From assembly GCA_027296045.1 (NCBI GenBank), contig JAPUJS010000409.1, positions 1 through 10,766 on the forward strand: a stretch of 10,766 nt of DNA, written 5' to 3'. The stretch comes from a bacterium (GTDB taxonomy: Bacteria > Latescibacterota > UBA2968). The notes beneath the pieces are model-generated. The model was given only the letters and a program-made list of their open reading frames with translations, did not search any database and was not told the DNA's origin. Numbering within the stretch: the stretch's first letter is position 1; every line of letters starts with the position of its first letter. The position numbers were made by a program, and so were the translations under genes. This document shows positions 5,305 through 10,766 of this stretch, piece by piece.

Positions 5305-6927
5305 TCAAGCCAATACCAGCACCCAATCCCCTTTCCCAGGAGACTCAAACCGACAACTCTCCTTGCCTTCCACAATAACGACCGAAACAGGATCTCCGGT
5401 CCTTGGATCGAACCACACGCCCCGCATCCCATTTTGCAAGCCCTTTAGATGCACCGCCTCTCCCTCGGGCGTATACACCACGGCCAGATCCCCTGCTTCC
5501 GACCGCGCGGCCAGAATATGGGCGCCGACCGCCTGCTCACCGGGCTGCTCGACCAACAGATTGGGATCGGGAACCAGACGCCACCAGTCGATGGATGCAA
5601 ACAGATCCCACAGATGCACCATTTGCTCTGCACCAGGCATCACCAGAGCATCCTGCCAGGGCAAGGGCGTACCCGTCCTGGGATGATCCACGGGAGGCCC
5701 GCTGCCGTCGTCCCACCCCCAAACCCCGTGCCCGCCATAGGTCACCCCTGCAGTCGGTGCATTCAATAAGCTCCAGTAAATTGCCTTGCGAACCGAATGA
5801 TCGCTGTGCGGCTTTTTGGACTGATAGGCCACGTGATTCTCATAAGCCGGTTCCATATTGAGATAAAACTGGCGCGGTTCCGTATTCCAATCCTTCGAAG
5901 CGGGTCCATTTACAATCCAGTCAAACGTCTCCTCCCCATCTCCGTGACCGCTTTGATATCCCACCACATCCGTCCACCCTTCGGATCTGAATTCCTCCAC
6001 CAACCAGTGCCGCCCCTGCGCGTGCATCGCCACCGGGGCGTGCACGCCTTTGCCGAAAACCGCACGCCCAATCGTCTTCCAACGTTCTGCCTTCTCCTCC
6101 CGATAATCCCCATCGCCTCCCAGAATCCACACCACCGGATAGCACCCCCACCTTGCAACCATATATTCACACAACAAAATGGCCTGGTCCTCCGGCAAAC
6201 TCATCCCCGGATTGACCTCTGGATGTTCCCCACCCGAATTGGCCCACAACATCACCGGCGCGCTCAAAAGTTCTGCCTGATAAACCGCTTCCACACGCGC
6301 GTCCATCCGTCGAAAAAACGCCGGTTGAATCGCTATTTTTTCCAAACCCGTAAACGCCACCTGCCCCTGTATATCTCCATGGGGGGCTGACCGCCACTGC
6401 GTGGCCACCCACTGTGTGACGGTGAACTGCTGGCGTTTCCGTTCGCTCAAATAAAATTGCCACTCGTCGTCTGTCGACAACAACGCCCCGTTCCAGGTCG
6501 TATCGGCGAGCCAGAAAAACGGCGTTTCATCTGTGTGTATAAAATGACGTTTATCGGCCGACACCTGAATAGGGCCGTGCTCGTCAAATCGATTTCCACC
6601 TCTCAAGGGCCCACACAAAAAGCCCCCTTCCCGATCGTGAAGGCCCTCATTTTCCGCATCGCTGCAAAAAGTCCCGTACGTCCACTCCCCCTCCTCATCG
6701 GGCGAAAAACGGACCCGCCAGGTGCGTGCCCCGTCCCAGAAACCCAGCACGTGGTACAGCCCGCCCGAAGGGGAGGTGAGCATCACCTGAAGCGCAACCT
6801 CCTGAATTGGATTGTCATAGAGTTTGGAGCTATCAAAAGCAATCTCAATTCGTCCCCATTGGGTCACATCGGGTACCTGTATATGTCCGTTGCCTCCCAT
6901 TTCTTCCATTTCTTCCATTTCTTCCAT
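5305..6927 (-). CDS. DUF4038 (apiosidase-like) glycoside hydrolase with DUF5060 and C-terminal beta domain
   Basis: Three parts are visible in the 540-residue protein (numbered from 6927). An N-terminal beta-sandwich like DUF5060 spans about 20-110 (FDSSKLYDNP, VLGFWDG, WRVRFSPDEEGEWTY). A DUF4038 TIM barrel spans about 125-435 (FFWLADTTWNGALL, WILGGDGDY, FYLNMEPAYENH, YGGHGVWGWDDG). A C-terminal beta domain spans about 450-540 (AVVYTPEG, WFDPRTG). Glu359 in NMEPAYE is a likely catalytic acid, with Asp272 or Asp274 as possible partner. DUF4038 includes GH140 apiosidases, though not every member is one. No signal peptide is seen, so it would act on imported glycosides. ATG 6927 has GAGG at 6934-6937. 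A TTG eight codons upstream and three further in-frame ATGs in the repeat (6898-6930) are alternatives. ApnL lies upstream after 137 bp. Confidence 0.87.
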   Translation of the reverse strand: MEEMEEMEEMGGNGHIQVPDVTQWGRIEIAFDSSKLYDNPIQEVALQVMLTSPSGGLYHVLGFWDGARTWRVRFSPDEEGEWTYGTFCSDAENEGLHDREGGFLCGPLRGGNRFDEHGPIQVSADKRHFIHTDETPFFWLADTTWNGALLSTDDEWQFYLSERKRQQFTVTQWVATQWRSAPHGDIQGQVAFTGLEKIAIQPAFFRRMDARVEAVYQAELLSAPVMLWANSGGEHPEVNPGMSLPEDQAILLCEYMVARWGCYPVVWILGGDGDYREEKAERWKTIGRAVFGKGVHAPVAMHAQGRHWLVEEFRSEGWTDVVGYQSGHGDGEETFDWIVNGPASKDWNTEPRQFYLNMEPAYENHVAYQSKKPHSDHSVRKAIYWSLLNAPTAGVTYGGHGVWGWDDGSGPPVDHPRTGTPLPWQDALVMPGAEQMVHLWDLFASIDWWRLVPDPNLLVEQPGEQAVGAHILAARSEAGDLAVVYTPEGEAVHLKGLQNGMRGVWFDPRTGDPVSVVIVEGKESCRFESPGKGDWVLVLA

Positions 6928-6930
6928 TTC
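6898..6930 (-). repeat. 9-bp microsatellite over the start codons of the DUF4038 gene
   Basis: Three full and one partial copy of CATTTCTTC (plus strand) encode repeated Glu-Glu-Met at the N-terminus. Because the unit is 9 bp, copy-number change would keep the frame and change only the number of ATG codons. Each internal ATG is preceded by GGAAGAA, a weak ribosome-binding-like sequence. Confidence 0.9.
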
Positions 6931-7064
6931 CAACCTCGCCTCTTCATTCAAACTGCGCTACCGACTCCCAAATTTCTCAATCGACTGTTGCCGTCTGCTT
7001 CGGACGTAACCCCACACTGGGTTTTACAGCCGTTTCCATCAAATACGTCGCAACAATACGTTCC

Positions 7065-9035
7065 TCAACCACCGTCGACGACCCCCTTCACACAGACAAC
7101 CGCATAAGGATTCAACGTCAGCCTAATCCGATCATCCAACACATCCTCCGTATCAATGCCATGTTCGCTGCTCCGTCTACCGCGAAATCTCTCCGGCTCA
7201 GACATCGCCATTTCCACATTGGTTTCATCCAGCACTTCCACACGCACATATCCTTGCAACCCCGGATACTGTACCGTCACTTCCCGGGCTTCCGCCGTCA
7301 GATTTGCAATCAGCATCCGAACCCACCGACCCTTCTTCAAGATCAGGCCGTCCACCAGAAGAGAATCACTGGATTTTGAAGGCACGATTTCTCCGCCGGA
7401 CATCCCGCCAAAATCCACCAGAACATGGTAGAGCGGAAAAGCCCCGCCCGCCACGGATCGAAACTGCTCCGGTGCCGCACATCCTTCCTCCACTTCCATC
7501 ACACCCCGCCACCCGGTCGTTTCGTAATAGGTAATGCTCTGCACGCCCGCCTCAGACAAATACTTCAAACTCCCCACCGTCCACCCGGCACCCAGCAAAG
7601 AAAGCTGACGCACATCCACCGATGGGGGCAATGTCCCCGGCTCCGGCTCCGGTTCTGGACCCGTCGCATTTGGATTGAATCGAGGACGGAGTGTCACCGG
7701 CGTCACCGAAATCGGCAGATCCCCCACAAACGTTCGGGCACTGTCCACCGTCCACCCCTGTGCTATCAGCGTCTCCACCAGCGAGGCATTGTCAAAAGCG
7801 TGCACCTGCGGGGTCACCGAATAAGCCACTGCATCTAACAGTGCGACCGGGGCTCTCTCCCGATTGAGCTCCGTAAAATAAGCATGGGTCCCGGCTCCAA
7901 CTTGTGCCTCCGCATCATACTCTTTCAGAACCGGTTTGGCAAGCGCCACCCACTTCTCCGTCGTTCCCATCTCCTTTTCGTGAAACACCAGCCACCGGAC
8001 CATAGAGGGCCGATGCGCTTCCAAAGCCTCGGCCAACGCCTTCAATTCTGCCTCGGCCCGATCACTCAGGAAAAGCGCCCCTTCCAATTTCACATCCAGA
8101 GCTTCCGATTCCCTCACCGCCCGTTCCAGCGTTTCTTCCCAGCCCGATTTGCTCAAATGCAAATCCATTCGCAAATGGCTGAGGTGCATTGCCCGGAATC
8201 GCTGGAGTTGTGTTTCGCTCAGCTCCCCACCGTGCGAAGCCATTCCCAGCCCAATTTCCGGCAACGGTACCGACGCGTCACCCCTCCAAGTAAAGGTCAA
8301 TACATCCGCTTCCTCATCCCCCTTCGAAACATCTCCTTCCAGCGTAATGGTGACCGATTGCACCACCTTTGTTCCCGCCTCCAATGCCACAGGAAAGGGC
8401 AACGCCAGAGGGGTGCAATACGTCTTATAAGAAGCATCCGTCCAGTTCCGCTGATCCTCCATCTCAAACACATCGCCCTCAAACCCGATCCGGGCTTTCA
8501 CCCCTGGCATCACCTCGTGCGTAATCGCCCGCATATCCATCCAGGGCTGGTGGGCAGAAATCGCATCTGGAAACCGCCCTTCTTCAACCGAACCGTCCGA
8601 CTTCTCCACCGAACACGGATCCCCCGCACAGGCGGCCGGCGTATGCAAAACACAAAATCCAATTCGATTGCGACAAAACGCAGATCGGGCTTCTCCGTCC
8701 ATCGAAAACACCACTTCCCCGTCCGCAGCCCCCGTAATCCGGCCTTGCCAAAAAAAATCGATCTCCCGTTCCTGGCAGGTCACGTCAAAGGTCAGGTCAA
8801 AAGAATTGGCTCCCTGCTCCACCTTCAGATTGTCAATTTGGGGTGCAATCGTATCCCAGTTCTGATCCCGAACCGCCGAATAAATCCCCCGCAGCACTTC
8901 CCGGTCTCCCAGCCGAATGTACCGCAAAAATCCCAGATCGGGCTCGAAAACCATAGATAGAGGCCCCGCTTTCAAATCGATCTGCGGCCCCGGCTCCGCC
9001 TCGCTTCCATCATAGAGCACCTGTTTCGAAACCAT
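7065..9035 (-). CDS. apnL: D-apionate lactonase-like protein (ApnL family)
   Basis: ApnL hydrolyses D-apionolactone to D-apionate in bacterial apiose catabolism. The 656-residue product is collinear with the family: an N-terminal beta domain (about 1-235) with LRYIRLGDREVLRG (37-50), VRDQNWDT (55-62), FPDAIS (155-160), DMRAITHEVMPGV (167-179) and the strongly conserved EMEDQRNWTDASYKTY (191-206). A TIM-barrel domain follows (about 255-545), with LSHLRMDLHL (285-294), THAYFTELNRERAP (383-396), TPQVHAFDNASLVE (408-421) and YYETTGWRGVME (503-514). A C-terminal beta domain ends it (about 550-656). A Pro-Glu linker PEPEPEPG is at 460-467. The start at 9035 has GGAGG at 9040-9044. The frame runs 31 codons further upstream without family similarity. 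No signal peptide. Assignment to the family is firm. Exact substrate is less so, as homologues are widespread. Confidence 0.82.
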   Translation of the reverse strand: MVSKQVLYDGSEAEPGPQIDLKAGPLSMVFEPDLGFLRYIRLGDREVLRGIYSAVRDQNWDTIAPQIDNLKVEQGANSFDLTFDVTCQEREIDFFWQGRITGAADGEVVFSMDGEARSAFCRNRIGFCVLHTPAACAGDPCSVEKSDGSVEEGRFPDAISAHQPWMDMRAITHEVMPGVKARIGFEGDVFEMEDQRNWTDASYKTYCTPLALPFPVALEAGTKVVQSVTITLEGDVSKGDEEADVLTFTWRGDASVPLPEIGLGMASHGGELSETQLQRFRAMHLSHLRMDLHLSKSGWEETLERAVRESEALDVKLEGALFLSDRAEAELKALAEALEAHRPSMVRWLVFHEKEMGTTEKWVALAKPVLKEYDAEAQVGAGTHAYFTELNRERAPVALLDAVAYSVTPQVHAFDNASLVETLIAQGWTVDSARTFVGDLPISVTPVTLRPRFNPNATGPEPEPEPGTLPPSVDVRQLSLLGAGWTVGSLKYLSEAGVQSITYYETTGWRGVMEVEEGCAAPEQFRSVAGGAFPLYHVLVDFGGMSGGEIVPSKSSDSLLVDGLILKKGRWVRMLIANLTAEAREVTVQYPGLQGYVRVEVLDETNVEMAMSEPERFRGRRSSEHGIDTEDVLDDRIRLTLNPYAVVCVKGVVDGG

Positions 9036-9150
9036 CTCTCCTCCGCTTGAAATTGCTTGCAATGCAAAACCCCGTCGCCCATCGCACTTTCGCCGGGCGA
9101 TTCTGCTCAGGCAGTCGCTGCCCCCCAATACCGTTCCTGAGCTTCCCGAA

Positions 9151-9858
9151 TCACTTGCAACGCCTCATCAGCGAAACAGGCGGCAAAAAATCGGTCTGAC
9201 ACGGCGCTCCGGGCGCATAAAAAAAGGAAACCTGCTCCCGATTTACCCGAACCCAACTCAAACTCATCGTCCGTGCATCGTCTCGGTGCATACAAACCGA
9301 ATAGGCGCCTGCCTCAGGGATGTGGCCGCTGTGATACGCCCTCAAGCTTGTTGGATTCACCTCTTTTAGGGCCTCAAACAATGCAACTCGGTGGTCTGCC
9401 ACGGCAGATTCCCGAAACGAAGACGACATCAAAGGAGGGGCTACATCCTCTTGAAACTGAGACGTCCGCCCATCCCACCGACAAATCGCCACGTTTCGAC
9501 CGGGTTCAAAAACAGCGATCGTAAATGGACGATAGTCCGTCAGGCGCATTTGCGCCAAGCGTTCTACTACCACCCCCTGACCGGAGCAATCCAGCAAAGA
9601 CAGCACCAGCAACCCCCGGCTGACGAACGGCCCGTCCTGCACAGCTTGTCCGTAGCTATTCATCAGCGCCACCGTCGTGCCAAACTGGTTCACACCCATC
9701 CAGGTCCCCCCGGCATCCGCATCAATCGGGACAATATATCGAACACCAGTTTCCGACCGAATTTCGGGAGGATAGGCCGTTTTTCTTGTGACCAGCTCAT
9801 CCCGGTTAAAAAAAAGGTCGTAACCGTCTGTGTCAAACACCCAGGACATCGTACACAT
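9151..9858 (-). CDS. NRDE-family (TANGO2-like) protein, putative Ntn-hydrolase fold
   Basis: The 235-residue protein opens with MCTMSWVF and has NRDE at 18-21 in LFFNRDELVTRK, the two hallmarks of the NRDE/TANGO2 family. If Met1 is removed, Cys2 would be the N-terminal nucleophile of an Ntn-hydrolase-type fold, as in acyltransferases such as penicillin acylases. GGTWMGVNQFGTTVALMN (50-67) is the other conserved stretch. The cellular role of bacterial members is not established. Human TANGO2 is linked to lipid and haem handling. No signal peptide. The ATG at 9858 has only a weak G-rich site upstream but is fixed by the conserved N-terminus. The ApnL gene lies 115 bp downstream in the same direction. 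A second reading frame continues past the stop (see findings). Confidence 0.85.
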   Translation of the reverse strand: MCTMSWVFDTDGYDLFFNRDELVTRKTAYPPEIRSETGVRYIVPIDADAGGTWMGVNQFGTTVALMNSYGQAVQDGPFVSRGLLVLSLLDCSGQGVVVERLAQMRLTDYRPFTIAVFEPGRNVAICRWDGRTSQFQEDVAPPLMSSSFRESAVADHRVALFEALKEVNPTSLRAYHSGHIPEAGAYSVCMHRDDARTMSLSWVRVNREQVSFFYAPGAPCQTDFLPPVSLMRRCK

Positions 9859-9943
9859 AAGAACCGTCCCGCACCAGAGTTAAAATCGAGACACACAAAA
9901 TAATTCAATTTAAAAAAAATGCAATCAACAGCTCCCCAAAATC

Positions 9944-9957
9944 GTTACCCGGATAAC
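9944..9957. promoter_or_regulatory. Possible LacI-like operator dyad
   Basis: GTTACCCGGATAAC is symmetrical at 12 of 14 positions about a central CG, the layout of LacI/GalR-family operators. It lies 87 bp upstream of the NRDE start, where it could control the leftward sugar-related operon. No regulator gene is in the window, so this is only a candidate. Confidence 0.3.
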
Positions 9958-10071
9958 AACACAAGCAATTTGTATCAACCCCATTCCAATTTTCCCTACG
10001 CATAGAAAATTACTTAAAAAAATATATTAAATATAAACAATATGTTATAATATAAAAAATACATTTTAAAA

Positions 10072-10099
10072 ATTATTCGCACACACAGCGCCAAGTCAA
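10072..10099 (-). promoter_or_regulatory. Possible leftward promoter upstream of the NRDE gene
   Basis: On the minus strand TTGACT (plus 10094-10099) is followed after 16 bp by AATAAT (10072-10077). A start near 10065 would give a leader of about 200 nt through the AT-rich tract. Several other AT-rich -10-like words occur nearby, so the choice is uncertain. Confidence 0.3.
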
Positions 10100-10158
10100 A
10101 CACAGCGAAAAAGCAGTGTTGTATTAGGCGACCTTCGACACAGCTTCAGCTGGGAGTG

Positions 10159-10766
10159 TCAACGAAAAAGTAAACTAATATCCAGCGCCTGGACCGAATG
10201 CGTCAACGCCCCAATCGAAATAAAATCCACCCCTGTCTCCGCCACCCCCCGCACCGTTTCCAATGTCACGCCCCCAGACGCCTCCAATTCCGGCCGCCTC
10301 CCATTTAATTTCTGAACTCGCGCAACCGCCTGCCGCATCGTCTCCAAATCCATATTGTCCAGCATCACCCGGTCCACGCCCACGGAGATCGCATCTTCCA
10401 GTTGCCCCAAATTTTCCACCTCCACTTCCACCTTCACCTCGCGTCCTTCCTGCGCCATCGCCCGCTTTACCGACATCACCGCCGGACCGATCCCATCGGC
10501 CGCTTCAATGTGGTTCTCTTTCATCAACACCATATCAAACAGCCCGATCCGGTGGTTCTCACCGCCCCCGGTGGCCACTGCATATTTGTCCAGCATCCGC
10601 AAACCCGGCACGGTTTTTCGCGTATCCAAAATCCTGGCCCCCGTACCCGCAATCGCCGCCACATACGCTGCCGTCATGGTCGCAATCCCCGACATCCGCT
10701 GCAAAAAATTCAGCGCCGTCCGTTCCCCCGTCAAAATTCCCTGCGCCGACCCGGAAATCACCGCCA
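10159..10766 (-). CDS. nadC: Nicotinate-nucleotide pyrophosphorylase (carboxylating), N-terminus outside window
   Basis: NadC (quinolinate phosphoribosyltransferase) converts quinolinate and PRPP to nicotinate mononucleotide, CO2 and pyrophosphate in de novo NAD synthesis. About 201 C-terminal residues are present and the frame is open to the edge, so roughly 80 residues of a family near 280 are missing. Diagnostic motifs are ERTALNFLQRMSGIAT, DTRKTVPGLR, GGGENHR, LMKENH, VEVEVEN, MLDNMD, EASGGV and SIGALTHS. These include the Arg, Lys and His residues that bind the phosphates and carboxylates and the Glu-Asp pair for PRPP metal. The C-terminus LDISLLFR is typical. The GTG at 10761 is an internal Val codon, not the start. 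The gene is followed by the 300-bp AT-rich gap, so it probably belongs to a separate transcript from the NRDE gene. Confidence 0.96.
   Translation of the reverse strand, partial: AVISGSAQGILTGERTALNFLQRMSGIATMTAAYVAAIAGTGARILDTRKTVPGLRMLDKYAVATGGGENHRIGLFDMVLMKENHIEAADGIGPAVMSVKRAMAQEGREVKVEVEVENLGQLEDAISVGVDRVMLDNMDLETMRQAVARVQKLNGRRPELEASGGVTLETVRGVAETGVDFISIGALTHSVQALDISLLFR

Larger units (their letters stand above)
9859..10158. other. 300-bp intergenic region with AT-rich core between nadC and the NRDE gene
   Basis: No convincing ORF is present. Bases 10021-10080 are 54 of 60 A or T, in sharp contrast to the flanking genes, and resemble promoter UP-element or easily melted DNA. The region also holds a candidate LacI-like dyad (9944-9957), a possible leftward promoter (10072-10099) and a direct repeat ACACAGCG (10083-10090 and 10100-10107). 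No strong terminator follows nadC. Confidence 0.7.

Noticed and set aside
4697..5686. Rightward 329-codon open frame across the serine hydrolase, gap and DUF4038 gene
   Set aside because: Pro/Ser/Arg-rich low-complexity translation, antisense to two firm genes, with no binding site or family signature.
7635..7662. Short CCGGCT repeat in apnL as a possible mobile or regulatory repeat
   Set aside because: It encodes the Pro-Glu linker PEPEPEPG that is expected between ApnL segments.
7884..8960. Rightward 358-codon open frame opposite apnL
   Set aside because: It mirrors the codon bias of apnL, and its His/Arg/Pro-rich translation shows no domain.
10137..10160. Hairpin GACACAGC-TTCA-GCT...GTGTC at the end of nadC as a terminator
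   Set aside because: The stem is broken by a 4-nt bulge, overlaps the stop codon and has no T-tract on the leftward strand, so it is not a convincing intrinsic terminator.
1..10766. CRISPR arrays, tRNA or rRNA genes, transposases, integrases or phage genes
   Set aside because: No regular repeat-spacer array, cloverleaf, ribosomal sequence or mobile-element protein was seen on either strand.

Overview
The window comes from a bacterium with compact, leaderless-spaced genes and clear AAGGAGG-type ribosome binding sites. By eye the coding DNA is moderately G+C-rich. The gene set is a phytanoyl-CoA dioxygenase-like oxygenase, a cytoplasmic beta-lactamase-fold hydrolase, two xylose-isomerase-like TIM barrels, a DUF4038 glycosidase, an apionate-lactonase-like protein, a type III pantothenate kinase and NadC. 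It resembles uncultured environmental lineages of the Latescibacterota/Poribacteria kind, but that placement is a low-confidence impression. No plasmid, phage, transposon, CRISPR or RNA gene was seen.

Left part (1-2230). A leftward pair, a gene cut by the window edge and a sugar-phosphate isomerase/epimerase-like TIM barrel, diverges from a rightward pair: a second TIM barrel of the same superfamily and a small membrane-anchored coiled-coil protein. The 185-bp divergent spacer holds two good sigma70-type promoters, one per direction, each with a 17-bp spacer. The rightward pair ends at a strong symmetrical hairpin (2194-2230) that can also serve the convergent operon from the right.

Central and right part (2247-9858). 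All genes run leftward. In transcription order they are an NRDE-family Ntn-hydrolase-like protein, a D-apionate-lactonase-like protein (ApnL), a DUF4038 (apiosidase-like) glycoside hydrolase, a 214-bp gap with three copies of an 18-bp repeat, a beta-lactamase/serine-hydrolase protein, a PhyH-family oxygenase, a small unknown ORF and coaX. The last four are packed with gaps of 2 bp or less, or with 4-bp overlaps. ApnL next to a DUF4038 enzyme, with TIM-barrel isomerases nearby, suggests catabolism of apiose or a related plant branched-sugar glycoside. That is inference from family names and context. CoaX looks like a housekeeping passenger at the end of the operon.

Right edge (9859-10766). A 300-bp intergenic region contains a very AT-rich core (54 of 60 bases A/T at 10021-10080), a LacI-like dyad and a possible leftward promoter. 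It separates the NRDE gene from nadC, whose start lies beyond the window.

The most unusual points are an H-x-H in place of the H-x-D iron motif in the PhyH protein, the small ORF joined to both neighbours by TTGA overlaps, a 9-bp microsatellite that repeats the start codon of the DUF4038 gene, and the dispersed 18-bp repeat.
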